Position numbers and translations under genes: made by a program | Shown here: positions 56,006-64,000 of the stretch, piece by piece | Layout: the number at the start of each line of letters is the position of its first letter | Numbering within the stretch: the first letter of the stretch is position 1 | The notes under the pieces: model-generated | Database searches by the model: none | What the model saw: the letters and a program-made list of their open reading frames with translations, nothing else | Told to the model about the DNA's origin: nothing | NCBI RefSeq assembly: GCF_001866075.3 | Contig: NZ_CP063356.1 | Location: 2,160,164 to 2,224,163 of the forward strand | From: Anaerobacillus isosaccharinicus | GTDB lineage: Bacteria > Bacillota > Bacilli > Bacillales > Anaerobacillaceae | DNA length: 64,000 nt | Reading direction: 5' to 3'

Positions 56006-57890
56006 ATAGACTCTCGGCATTTGCCGAGCCTTGTGGCTCAAGGTTTTCTTGAACCAATTTATTTGTATCCCTCCTATTTCTAGGTGGGATTTTTACTTTA
56101 GTTTTCTTCTTCAATTGGAAATTAATTGTTGAAAAATATCATAAAAAAACTAAAAAAACACTTGACTTTTTAGTGGAACCCCAATAATCGCCGAGGAGGA
56201 ATTGACTTCCTAACAATACGGTGAAATGGGGGATTTAAATGAAACCTGCGCTAATACCACATATCTCATATCAAAACTTCGTTTTAGACCAATTAAATAC
56301 TCATTACTCAGGCGGTATACTGACTCTCGTACAAAAAGATTGGACTATTATCTCGAAGTTATGGATCACGGATCTTTCGTTTACCACTACGTGGCTTCAT
56401 GATTCATATTCAGTTAAAGGTCCTGAGCCACGTGATCCTGCTTCCATGCTTCGCTCTTATCTTTTGTGTTTATTGACAAGTCCGACCCTGAGTATTACAG
56501 AATGGGTGAACCAACTCCATCGTGTTCCTCTTTACACGATCCTTAGCGGCTTTGAACCTGGGGATGTTCCAGGTGTCGGTACTTTTTATGACTTCTTCAG
56601 ACGGCTATCAGGTTTTGAGAAGGCTAATGTAAAACCTTTTATTAAGCTCAAACGAAAAAAGAAGAAGAAGAAAAAACCGAAAAAGGGTGAAAAAGCAACT
56701 CCTAGAAACCCTGGTATTATTAGAAAATTAGTGGATCGTCATTTACGCAATGGCTCAAAACAAAAACAATTGCCGGGAGATCAATTATACGCGTTTTTTC
56801 AATCTCAATTTCTTGAAGTTTCAGCGAGATTGGGTTTGCTTGGGGATCCCCATTCCCTTGGTGTTGTTGGAGATGGGACACCCGTGGAAACAGCGAGATA
56901 CCCAAGGAGCAAACCTATTTGTGATTGTAGTGCCCAAGGACTAACGAATTGTACTCATCCTCGTCGATATTCTCAACCTGACATCGACTCAGGTTGGGAT
57001 AGTTCAAGGGAGAGGTACTTCAACGGATATCATCTCTACATGATATCCACTAGCGATAGCCAATACGACTTGCCGCTATATCCACGGCTGCATCCTGCTT
57101 CCCGGCATGATTCAGTCAGCCTAGTGGTTGGTTCAATTGAATTTTCGCAACGGTACACCTTGGGCACAATTGATAAAATCCTTCTCGATGCCGCACATGA
57201 TGCAGAACCGATTTACGAATTACTGGACCATCATAATGTGGAACCATTTATTGATCTTAATGTTCGAACAAAGAAAAACTTCAGTACGCAAAGTGATATT
57301 CAGATTTCTCCCCTAGGCGTTCCTATTTGTCCAATTGGAATGGAAATGAAACCCAATGGGTTTGACAAATCTCAAAACCGCCAAAAGTGGCGTTGTCCAC
57401 TAGCTTGCGGAACAAAAAATACATGTTCCACTCCGTGTTCTAAAGCGAAGTATGGCCGGACATTTCATACGTTTAAGCAAGATAATCTTCGTCTGTTCAC
57501 TAAAACACCGAGGTCTTCTGAAAAGTGGAAACTGATTTATAAACGAAGAACTTCAGTTGAACGTTCGAACAAAAGAGAAAAAGTCGACTATCACTTAGAA
57601 TCTGGGCGTCATCGCTCTACAAAAATGTGGTATGTCCGCTTATATTCAATCATGATGTGTCAACACATAGATGCTTGGTACAGTAGTCAGAAAGAGACTT
57701 TGAACATCCAAGAAATCATCTTTTCTAAGAGCGCCTAGTCATTTTTAAAAAATAGCAGCCGTAGGCTTATTTGGTATACACTTTTTTGAAAACACTATGA
57801 AAACACATCACTTTGCTGTCCTGTTAATGAAATTCCCAGTAAATTTTTTACAAATCTTCGATAAACTCATCATTTATTCCGAGAGTCTAT
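56006..57890. mobile_element. insertion sequence, 1885 bp, family uncertain
   Basis: Terminal inverted repeats ATAGACTCTCGG / CCGAGAGTCTAT and a 4-bp target duplication ATTA (56002-56005, 57891-57894). One transposase on the plus strand. Interrupts an alpha/beta hydrolase gene. A GGCTC-type hairpin lies inside the left end. Confidence 0.92.
56239..57738 (+). CDS. DDE-type transposase
   Basis: 499 residues, ATG behind AATGGGGGATTTAA. DDE features: VVGDGTPVETARYP (first Asp), KILLDAAHDAEPIYELL (second Asp), and SVERSNKREKVDYHLE near the C-terminus (Glu). A Lys-rich stretch (KRKKKKKKKPKKG, about 137-150) and a Cys-rich zinc-like segment (CPLACGTKNTCSTPC) are unusual. Family probably in the IS1182/ISNCY neighbourhood but I cannot fix it. 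The frame is intact. Confidence 0.88.
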   Translation: MKPALIPHISYQNFVLDQLNTHYSGGILTLVQKDWTIISKLWITDLSFTTTWLHDSYSVKGPEPRDPASMLRSYLLCLLTSPTLSITEWVNQLHRVPLYTILSGFEPGDVPGVGTFYDFFRRLSGFEKANVKPFIKLKRKKKKKKKPKKGEKATPRNPGIIRKLVDRHLRNGSKQKQLPGDQLYAFFQSQFLEVSARLGLLGDPHSLGVVGDGTPVETARYPRSKPICDCSAQGLTNCTHPRRYSQPDIDSGWDSSRERYFNGYHLYMISTSDSQYDLPLYPRLHPASRHDSVSLVVGSIEFSQRYTLGTIDKILLDAAHDAEPIYELLDHHNVEPFIDLNVRTKKNFSTQSDIQISPLGVPICPIGMEMKPNGFDKSQNRQKWRCPLACGTKNTCSTPCSKAKYGRTFHTFKQDNLRLFTKTPRSSEKWKLIYKRRTSVERSNKREKVDYHLESGRHRSTKMWYVRLYSIMMCQHIDAWYSSQKETLNIQEIIFSKSA

Positions 57891-58368
57891 ATTAGTCGGT
57901 CATTCATTTGGTGGAGTTAATATGCGAATGTTTGCAACTGAATATCAAAATGAAGTTTGTGGACTTGTCTTGGTTGACTCTACGCCTGAAGGTTACAGAG
58001 AAAGATTTCTCCCAACGATGTCACAAAATTTTCAACAAGCATACAAAAAGCAATTCGTTTATGAAGGCAAATATGATGAATTTATGGAAAGTCTAAAGCA
58101 GTTAAAAGAAACTAGAATTAAATTAAATATCCCATTAATTGTTGTTTCAGCCGGTAAGAAAGCTCATTATTCAAAAGAATCACAAGAGTTATGGAATGAA
58201 ATGCAGAGAGACATTCTTGAAATATCCTCTGTTGGTGAATTGGTGATTGCTGAAAACAGTGCTCATTATATACAAAATGATGAACCAGAAGTAGTAGTCA
58301 GTGCGATAAAAAAGCTGATTAACCTTTTTTAATATTAGATTGTAAAGGATTTTACTTAAACTATAGGG

Positions 58369-58401
58369 AGCAATAGCTGAACAAAGGTTATTGCTTTTCT
58401 T
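58369..58401 (+). terminator. terminator after hydrolase pseudogene
   Basis: AGCAATAG / TTATTGCT stem with T-rich tail; contains the recurrent motif GGGAGCAATAG. Confidence 0.7.
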
Positions 58402-58460
58402 TTGTTAAATGAACAATTAGGTGAAGTAAAAAATTTAATAGGGTTTGGATGTGGGGGATA

Positions 58461-58643
58461 ATGGATAGACTTTTATTTATTTTTGGAATTGTAGTATTTT
58501 TCTTTAGCTTCATTTTCTTTGTAATGAATTTTTTCGCTGAATATAATGGACTAGCAATGATTATCTCTGTACTTGTAATGCTAAATGCAAGTATTGCAAT
58601 AGGTGTATCTGAAATTTTATTACGAACTAAAAACTTAAAATGA
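58461..58643 (+). CDS. small membrane protein, 2 TM
   Basis: 60 residues from ATG 58461 behind GGGGGATA (an in-frame ATG at 58449 is an alternative). Two hydrophobic helices (4-25, 31-52), basic tail (LLRTKNLK). No family recognised. Confidence 0.55.
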   Translation: MDRLLFIFGIVVFFFSFIFFVMNFFAEYNGLAMIISVLVMLNASIAIGVSEILLRTKNLK

Positions 58644-58741
58644 GATATATGAAACAAGTGGTAAGCTTACTTAAAGAAGATTAAGCTTTCTTTTGCTGAA
58701 TTAAAGAGCAGAATAATTCAAAAACAAGGGAGATTAATTCT

Positions 58742-58978
58742 ATGAGTAAAAACAAAGCTTTAGTTATAATACCTTTCTTACTTTTTGTTGCTACAGTTAT
58801 TTTTACTATTGTTTCAGACTTTACCGGTAGTCCGACTTTTTTTAATCTTGCTTTATTAATAGTAATAACTTTACAGTTTATTGCTATCATTGAAAAAAGA
58901 AGAGAAAGTAAGAATTTTTTATTTGAGATTGTAGCAATTTGTGTGTTTCTAATCGTATTAATATTTAAGTTAGTTTAA
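58742..58978 (+). CDS. small membrane protein, 3 TM
   Basis: 78 residues, ATG behind AAGGGAGATTAATTCT. Three hydrophobic segments (6-24, 33-50, 58-77) and a basic loop (EKRRESKN). No family recognised; ended by a hairpin terminator. Confidence 0.65.
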   Translation: MSKNKALVIIPFLLFVATVIFTIVSDFTGSPTFFNLALLIVITLQFIAIIEKRRESKNFLFEIVAICVFLIVLIFKLV

Positions 58979-59018
58979 TTAAGTTGTTTTCACTATCAGG
59001 AGCAATAGTGGAATTTAC

Positions 59019-59047
59019 GGGCTGTAACTAATACAGCCCATTATTTT
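59019..59047 (+). terminator. terminator of 58742 gene
   Basis: GGGCTGTA / TACAGCCC stem, 5-nt loop, ATTATTTTT tail. Confidence 0.75.
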
Positions 59048-59148
59048 TGGCTTCCTTACTGGAAAATTGTGTTAAACTTAACTGGAAAAGTAGATTGTTT
59101 ATGGGACGATTACTTTTAAGTATTAAACAAGTTCAGGGAGGAATTTGT

Positions 59149-59601
59149 TTGAGGAATAAATGCCAGATAGCAAAGTTAATCACATTATGTTTATTATCTA
59201 TTTATCTATTAAGTGCATGTAGTAATACTGAAAAAGGGGAGAAAATTGAGGTTTTTGTGATTAAGACGTTAGAACACGAGACGGGAGACTACAAAAAAGT
59301 AAACTCAGTTTTAAATACGGAAGAAAGTAAAAACTATATAAAATTTAATTTAGTAGCCATTGAAGACTTTTATGATATAGATGGCAACTATATTAAAACG
59401 GAGATACTTCATTCTAAATACGAAAAATCTAAAGTTACTCTCGAACAAAATGCTGAAGACAAAAAGGTAGAACTTCAAGAACCGTCAACAATATTAATTT
59501 CAGAAAATAGTGTTAAAAATTTTCGAGGATTAGATTATATGACTAAGGAAGAAAAAGAGAAAGTTAAAGAACATGTTCTATCTTTTATTGATATGTTTTA
59601 G
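59149..59601 (+). CDS. lipoprotein, unknown
   Basis: 150 residues from TTG 59149 behind CAGGGAGGAATTTG; the frame is open to 59047 but has no other SD. Basic N-terminus (RNKCQIAKL) and lipobox LSAC. The mature part is polar and beta-rich (KIEVFVIKTLEHE ... YIKFNLVAIEDFYDIDGNYIKTEIL). No family recognised. Confidence 0.7.
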   Translation: MRNKCQIAKLITLCLLSIYLLSACSNTEKGEKIEVFVIKTLEHETGDYKKVNSVLNTEESKNYIKFNLVAIEDFYDIDGNYIKTEILHSKYEKSKVTLEQNAEDKKVELQEPSTILISENSVKNFRGLDYMTKEEKEKVKEHVLSFIDMF

Positions 59602-59675
59602 AGGGCAATTTCACTAGTGAGAGCTTTATTTAAATAAGAATTTTGTAGGAAAATTTATTGAAGGGGTGTGTTTAT

Positions 59676-59876
59676 TTGGGAGGCTTAGTTATAATTCTTC
59701 CTTTTATGTCAATTATGATTGGCTTATATCTTATTACATTAGGTCTTTGGGAATTAAGAGAAGGTGTTAATAGAAATCAATATATAAAATACATGTTCAC
59801 TGGATTATTTTTACTCCTAATTCTCACACCGTTACTTGGTCTTATTGGGAACTTTTTAAATTTTCATCTCAATTAA
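59676..59876 (+). CDS. small membrane protein, 2 TM
   Basis: 66 residues from TTG 59676 behind AAGGGGTGTGTTTAT. Two hydrophobic segments (2-24, 41-62) separated by WELREGVNRNQYIKY. No family recognised. Confidence 0.6.
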   Translation: MGGLVIILPFMSIMIGLYLITLGLWELREGVNRNQYIKYMFTGLFLLLILTPLLGLIGNFLNFHLN

Positions 59877-59905
59877 TCATTAAAAATGTGAAAGTTGACA
59901 CTTAA

Positions 59906-60421
59906 AGTAACTTACTATTATTACTAATTATAATCATTGGGGTTAATACAAGTTTTAATAATATTGTCCAAACTGCAAGCGATGTAGAAGGCACAAAAGC
60001 ATATGCTCCAATAATAACAATTGAAGAAACAACAATCGAAACAGAAATACAAACAATCTGTTGGAGTGCCAATGATTGTATGAATGCTTTAGAAGGATAC
60101 GATATCGTTGAAACGGAGCCCAAAAATTACATAGTTAACTCAGGTAAATCGTTAAGGATTGAATTTAATGATAAGCCCTTACCAATCACAATTAATTTAA
60201 GAATAGAAGAATTACCCAATTATCAAGAGCAGTGGACTTATATTCAACGCGATAATTTTCCATTATTCAATTATTTCCTTATGCTTCGAAGTGAACCAAG
60301 TTATATTGAACTTCCAAACGAACGTGGGCCATATACTCTCAATATGCTTGTTTACTGGCACGGTGATAAAGCGACAACACAAGGATTAGCGAATTACCGT
60401 TTCAGTATTACTATTCAATAA
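59906..60421 (+). pseudogene. exported protein gene lacking a start
   Basis: The open frame begins right after a TAA at 59903-59905 and encodes a signal-like LLLLLIIIIGVNTSF, then a domain of about 150 residues (CWSANDCMNALEGYDIVETEPKN ... NERGPYTLNMLVYWHGDKATTQG). There is no NTG codon or SD before the signal sequence; the first ATG (60080) is well inside the domain. The simplest reading is a 5'-truncated gene. Family not recognised. Confidence 0.6.
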
Positions 60422-60518
60422 AAATTACTACTTCACAAAAGGGGGAACTGAAGAAGCATAGAGTGGATAGATCGCTCCATAACTCTTGTTTTAAATTAAA
60501 AATTTGGAAGGTGATAAA

Positions 60519-61100
60519 ATGACTTATCTTTATAAATTTTTTATATCTAGCATGATTATATTTTCGCTGTTTCTTACAGCATGTGGTACATCTCCTGTTA
60601 ATAGTTCATTAGCTGAAAAGATAAATCCTATAAATGACTTCGACGTTAAGAATTACGAACAATATGCCGCAACACTCCAAAATGAAAATGGATATTCCAA
60701 AAAAGAAGCTAGTAAATTAGCATTTGAAGTTGAATTACTAAAAGTAGCTTTAATAAATCGAGCAATGGAGTTAGGAATAAAAATAACTGATGAAGACGCT
60801 AAGAAACAAGCAAATGAAGGAAGAGAATTGTTTGTATCTGGTAAGTTATCTGATATAGAAATGAAAAGTATAGAGGAAACGATTGTTGATTTAGGAATAA
60901 CAGAAGAACAATTTTGGAATGAGTATGTAGTTCAAACAGGTGCAAAGATGCAAATATTGATAGAAAGATTGCAAGACTACCATAAAGAACATTATCGTGA
61001 AATTGATTGGGATGACTATGCAAAAGATATAGTAGAAAATTTTAAAATAAAAGAAATTGAAAAGATAAATAAATTTAAAGAAAAAATTGGGATGGAATAA
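60519..61100 (+). CDS. lipoprotein with SurA-N-like helical domain
   Basis: 193 residues from ATG 60519 behind GGAAGGTGATAAA. Lipobox LTAC (Cys about 22). The mature part is helical: YSKKEASKLAFEVELLKVALINRAMELGIKITDEDAKKQANEGRE and ITEEQFWNEYVVQTGAKMQILIERL resemble the SurA/PrsA chaperone-like N-terminal domain, but there is no rotamase domain. Probably a surface protein of chaperone-like fold; function not proven. Confidence 0.7.
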   Translation: MTYLYKFFISSMIIFSLFLTACGTSPVNSSLAEKINPINDFDVKNYEQYAATLQNENGYSKKEASKLAFEVELLKVALINRAMELGIKITDEDAKKQANEGRELFVSGKLSDIEMKSIEETIVDLGITEEQFWNEYVVQTGAKMQILIERLQDYHKEHYREIDWDDYAKDIVENFKIKEIEKINKFKEKIGME

Positions 61101-61311
61101 TCTCCTTCTTAAACTATCGAAAATTCCAATAGTGCAACATCAGGAACAGTCAGAAAAAAGGTTGTTTCTGTTATATTTAATCAGCCATTTCACATCGAAA
61201 TCTTTTTCAAAGGGAAGAATATTATTGTGTTAACGAAGCAGGAATCTTGAATAGGTTAGGTATTTAGGCTTGTGCTAGTAAAATTCTTTTTTAGAATGGG
61301 AAGGTGTCAAA

Positions 61312-61857
61312 ATGAATATTGCAGAGGAAATCATAATTTCTCCATTAAAGGATGAATTAATTGAGGACATCAATAAAACAAATGATTATTTTAAAGTGTT
61401 TGGTAAGGTTGTACCCAGTTTTCAATCAGGAAAATGGTCTTTTGAAGAGAGTCTATTTGATGAACCTAAAGAAATTCGTTTCCCAGATGATAAACTTGAT
61501 TGGAGCCTATATATAAACCGTGAAGATAAAGCCCTATTTTTAGCTTATAAGAATAATAATTGCATTGGGCAAATTAGAATAATTAAGGATTGGAATCGCT
61601 TCTGTTATATTGAAAATATCGCTACAAAAAAAGAATTTAGAGGATATGGAATCGGGAAGTTGCTCTTAACTAAAGCGGAAGAGTGGGCAAAACAAAGAAA
61701 ACTTATCGGAATGTCTCTAGAGGCTCAAGATGATAATCTTGGAGCGTGCAGGTTTTATGTGAAACAAGGATTCATACTAGGTGGAGTTGACACATTGAAG
61801 CAGTCATATAATCCAAATATAGAAACCACTTTGTATTGGTATAAGTTATTCAAGTAA
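61312..61857 (+). CDS. GNAT acetyltransferase, SatA (streptothricin acetyltransferase)-like
   Basis: 181 residues, ATG behind GGGAAGGTGTCAAA. The architecture matches Bacillus SatA: N-terminal EDINKTNDYFKVFGKVVPSF, DKALFLAYKNNNCIGQIRI, acetyl-CoA loop RGYGIGKLLL (about 117-126), SLEAQDDNLGACRFYVKQGFILGGVDT and a final YWYKLF. SatA acetylates the beta-lysine of streptothricin and gives resistance; activity here is inferred by similarity only. Stand-alone gene in the accessory array. Confidence 0.82.
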   Translation: MNIAEEIIISPLKDELIEDINKTNDYFKVFGKVVPSFQSGKWSFEESLFDEPKEIRFPDDKLDWSLYINREDKALFLAYKNNNCIGQIRIIKDWNRFCYIENIATKKEFRGYGIGKLLLTKAEEWAKQRKLIGMSLEAQDDNLGACRFYVKQGFILGGVDTLKQSYNPNIETTLYWYKLFK

Positions 61858-61933
61858 CGAGAGCTAAAGCAGGACAGAGCTGCCGCTTTTCAACTGTTGA
61901 GCAGGATTGTTAGAAAGTTAAAGGGGTGGGAAA

Positions 61934-62332
61934 TTGAAAAATATATTTAAACCTTTAATAATCATAAGTTCAAGTGTAATACAAATTATACTTTTTGCAA
62001 TATTCTTCTTTATTATAACATCTACTATTGAATGGTTTACGTGGTATGAGCCATTAACAATGGGAGCAGGGTTTGCTATGGTTTTTATTACTCCTTTCCA
62101 AATTGTTATAACACCTATACTTTGGATGTTCTACGAAAGTTCGATAGTTTATAAGAGGATTGCAATTACATCAACAATTCATTTATGTTTAATTTTATTT
62201 AATTTAATTTTTACTTTAATCAACGGAAACTTTGTTACGTTTATTTCCATTGGGACGGTTTTATTACAACCGTTAATTTCACTCATATTTATCGTTAGCT
62301 TAATCGTCTTCTTACGGAAGCCAAAGCAATAA
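61934..62332 (+). CDS. membrane protein, 4 TM
   Basis: 132 residues from TTG 61934 behind AAAGGGGTGGGAAA. Four hydrophobic segments (about 6-30, 42-66, 75-97, 102-126), basic C-terminus RKPKQ. No family recognised. Confidence 0.68.
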   Translation: MKNIFKPLIIISSSVIQIILFAIFFFIITSTIEWFTWYEPLTMGAGFAMVFITPFQIVITPILWMFYESSIVYKRIAITSTIHLCLILFNLIFTLINGNFVTFISIGTVLLQPLISLIFIVSLIVFLRKPKQ

Positions 62333-62569
62333 TACTAAATGTACATTTAATGATGCAAGTAACGGAAGCTTATATATAGTATCCGTTCAAAAACATAACG
62401 ATCTTGTTAATCAAAAATACCCTTCCTCTTTAAGTACATTAAATGCGTAAAATTACCGACTGTATTAATCACAGTCATTTTTTGTCCAGGTATTGGAAAA
62501 AGGTTAAACTAAAGAGCGAATACTTAAAGAAGAGGAGTCTTCCTTAACAAGGAAAAAAGGAGAGGAAAT

Positions 62570-62818
62570 ATGAATCAAAACAAGTCTTATCTTATTGGTT
62601 CTATGTTAATTTTATCGGGTACAATTTTGTTAGGTTTTATGCATCTCGCAATGGCAACATACATTCCTAATATGACAGGTTGGGGCAGTCCTCCTGGAAA
62701 GTTTGCTACTGTGCTCAATGGAATAATGGGATGGTTCCCATACATTCTAAGTATTGTTCAAATTGGAACTGGGGCATTATTAGTTTGGAATTCAATTTTT
62801 AATCATAAGCAAAGTTAG
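62570..62818 (+). CDS. small membrane protein, 2 TM
   Basis: 82 residues, ATG behind AAAAAAGGAGAGGAAAT. Hydrophobic segments 8-28 and 53-75 flank a polar GWGSPPGKFATVLNG loop. No family recognised. Confidence 0.68.
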   Translation: MNQNKSYLIGSMLILSGTILLGFMHLAMATYIPNMTGWGSPPGKFATVLNGIMGWFPYILSIVQIGTGALLVWNSIFNHKQS

Positions 62819-62890
62819 TAACTCGTTCTTGCACTAAAGGGAGCAATAGTTGAAAACGAATTCTGAAAGAAAACATAAATGAGGTGAAAT

Positions 62891-62989
62891 ATGGATAAAA
62901 ACAATTTGTATAAAAAACTTTTTTTTCTATCATTGTTCGTAATTTTTGTATTAAGTTTAAGTCTTTATTCATATGTAAGCGTCAAATAA
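62891..62989 (+). pseudogene. small membrane protein ORF truncated by IS66
   Basis: ATG 62891 behind GAGGTGAAAT; encodes DKNNLYKKLFFLSLFVIFVL and a further 8 residues, then VSVK-stop. The last codons (GTAAGCGTCAAATAA) are the terminal bases of an IS66 element whose end GTAAGCG starts at 62975, so the native C-terminus is lost. Confidence 0.6.
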
Positions 62990-63013
62990 TGCCCACCTAG
63001 TTTTTCAGGTGGG
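62988..63013. terminator. hairpin at IS66 end, possible terminator
   Basis: AATGCCCACCT / AGGTGGGCATT perfect 11-bp stem, 6-nt loop with T5, without a clear T tail on either side. Confidence 0.4.
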
Positions 63014-63027
63014 CATTAGTGTATTCT

Positions 63028-64000
63028 TTATTTAAGTTTAGCAGGGATCCTGCATTCATTTGGAATGGACTTTGACCACGGAAGGAATTGGTCAAGTGCT
63101 TCCTGATCATCTAGGTCTATTTGTGGTAAGTGTTCAAAAAGATAAGTTAAATAATTTAATGGATTTAATTGATTCTCTTTGGCAGTTTCGACAATGCTGT
63201 AGATGACCGCACTGGCGGTTGCTCCTTTCATCGATTGGGCAAACAACCATGCTTTTCTTCCCATAACGAATGGTTTAATTGAACGTTCTGCTCTATTATT
63301 ATCGAGTTCAAGTCGCCCGTCTTTCATAAAGACAATGAGTTTTGACCATTGGTTTAAACTATAATTTATGGCATCGCCTAATTTGCTTTTAGGTGGAACT
63401 TGAGGGCGTTTGGATTTTAGCCATGCCAAATAAGCGTCCAACACAGGTTGACTACGTTTTTGACGTTCTTCTTTTCGCTGTTCAGGACTACAATTTTCAA
63501 ATTCCTCTTCTATCTGTTTTTCAATTTTAAATAATTGCGTACAGAAGTGAAGACCTTCAGCTGCGAGACTCGTAGATTTATCTACACTTGCAGGCAAAGA
63601 TTTGAGCGTTTCGTCGTATTTACGGCGTGAATGCGCCCAACAGCCAACTAACTCCACATCCTTCATATCATGGTAACCTGCATAACCATCGACATGAAGA
63701 TAGCCCGCAAATCCTTTTAGAAAGGCTTTCGGGTGTTTACTATGGCGAGAAGTTTGATAGTCATATAAGACAATCGGTGAAACATCCCGACCAGATCGAT
63801 ACAACCACATATAGGATTTGGAAGTTGCTAATTTATCAGGTTCTGCTAAAACTTGAACGGTTGTTTCATCTGCGTGCAGACGGTCAAGATGAAGCAGTAA
63901 CTCATGCAGGCGATTGTATAACGGTGAGAGCCACTTTGTTGCACCATATATTACCCAATTGGCAATCGTTTGGCGTGATAGAAAGACACCCAGCCGTTCA
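63028..64000 (-). CDS. IS66 family transposase (TnpC), partial
   Basis: The frame reads from the window edge through [61 protein letters not shown] and [23 protein letters not shown], all classic DDE_Tnp_IS66 blocks. The catalytic DDE residues are in DET, DGYAGY and NNRAE. About 324 residues are visible; the N-terminal part lies outside the window. Confidence 0.95.
   Translation of the reverse strand, partial: ERLGVFLSRQTIANWVIYGATKWLSPLYNRLHELLLHLDRLHADETTVQVLAEPDKLATSKSYMWLYRSGRDVSPIVLYDYQTSRHSKHPKAFLKGFAGYLHVDGYAGYHDMKDVELVGCWAHSRRKYDETLKSLPASVDKSTSLAAEGLHFCTQLFKIEKQIEEEFENCSPEQRKEERQKRSQPVLDAYLAWLKSKRPQVPPKSKLGDAINYSLNQWSKLIVFMKDGRLELDNNRAERSIKPFVMGRKAWLFAQSMKGATASAVIYSIVETAKENQLNPLNYLTYLFEHLPQIDLDDQEALDQFLPWSKSIPNECRIPAKLK

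Larger units (their letters stand above)
55718..58332 (+). pseudogene. alpha/beta hydrolase split by an insertion sequence
   Basis: The 5' part (55718-56005, ATG behind AGAGGAATTGACTT) encodes FVQVNDCKLYAKLEGES ... TVIMDAGYGDYSNSWDSI ... VLIYDRAGLGKSE ... IKPPYIL. The 3' part (57895-58332) resumes in the matching frame with VGHSFGGVNMRMFATEY ... LVLVDSTPEG. Removing the IS and one ATTA copy restores ...PPYIL-VGHSFGG..., placing the break just before the nucleophile elbow (Ser of GHSFG). The gene is inactive as it stands. Both halves are otherwise undamaged, so the insertion is recent. Confidence 0.93.
62975..64000. mobile_element. IS66-family element, left end to window edge
   Basis: The outer end GTAAGCGTC has the GTAAGC start usual for IS66 ends; an AATGCCCACCT/AGGTGGGCATT hairpin follows (62988-63013), then the transposase gene. 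The other end is outside the window. Confidence 0.75.

Overview
The window comes from a low-GC Gram-positive, spore-forming member of the Bacillaceae. The evidence is B. subtilis-like synteny (lytH-lipA-yutC-yutD ... hom-thrC-thrB ... yumC, yumB, yuiA-B-C-D-pepA-yuiF), sporulation genes (lytH, a YhcN/YlaJ lipoprotein, yutH, a KinB-like kinase, two Spo0E-like phosphatases), many TTG starts behind strong Shine-Dalgarno (SD) sites, and a Bacillus-type rrn operon with a long tRNA cluster. A Na+/H+-antiporter-type YuiF, a TRAP solute-binding protein and MqnE (futalosine menaquinone route) fit an alkaliphilic lineage, but this is inference and no species is named.

Layout. 1-32.6 kb is core chromosome: lipoate synthesis (lipA), FBPase (glpX), yut genes, a threonine operon (hom-thrC-thrB) with a readable promoter, Fe-S proteins (YutI, YutM), DapF, MqnE, flavin oxidoreductases (YutJ, YumC, YumB), YuiA/B/C, a cobalamin-binding-like protein, YuiD and PepA. 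An IS1182-like element lies between yutJ and yuzB. 32.7-36.6 kb is an accessory insertion between pepA and yuiF: a second Spo0E-like gene, a c-di-GMP-I riboswitch ahead of a 104-residue orphan protein, a broken DNA adenine methylase, a dctM remnant and an orphan DctP. 36.7-40.3 kb returns to ordinary genes: YuiF, a membrane-anchored unknown, BioY with a BirA-like operator, and a PNPOx-fold protein. 40.3-48.7 kb is an rrn operon with three tandem promoters, a 16S-23S spacer holding a duplicated element, 23S, 5S, 22 intact tRNA genes and one half tRNA-Gly.

48.7-64 kb is accessory: a lipoprotein serpin, a LolA-like lipoprotein, and a radical SAM/SPASM maturase followed by a 28-residue cationic, Val-rich, Cys-free candidate precursor peptide (the best candidate for an undescribed system). 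Then comes an array of single small genes (membrane proteins, lipoproteins, an LMW-phosphatase-like protein, an alpha/beta hydrolase split by an IS, a SatA-like acetyltransferase) with related motifs at several 3' ends, and at the right edge an IS66 element that truncates a small ORF.

A palindromic repeat family built of 7-bp units (TGTAGAA/TTCTACA) recurs at least eight times at gene ends. In two cases (thrB and the SPASM maturase) it supplies the same C-terminal residues, VECR. Three accessory genes have a strong SD spaced to AUU or AUC instead of AUG/GUG/UUG.
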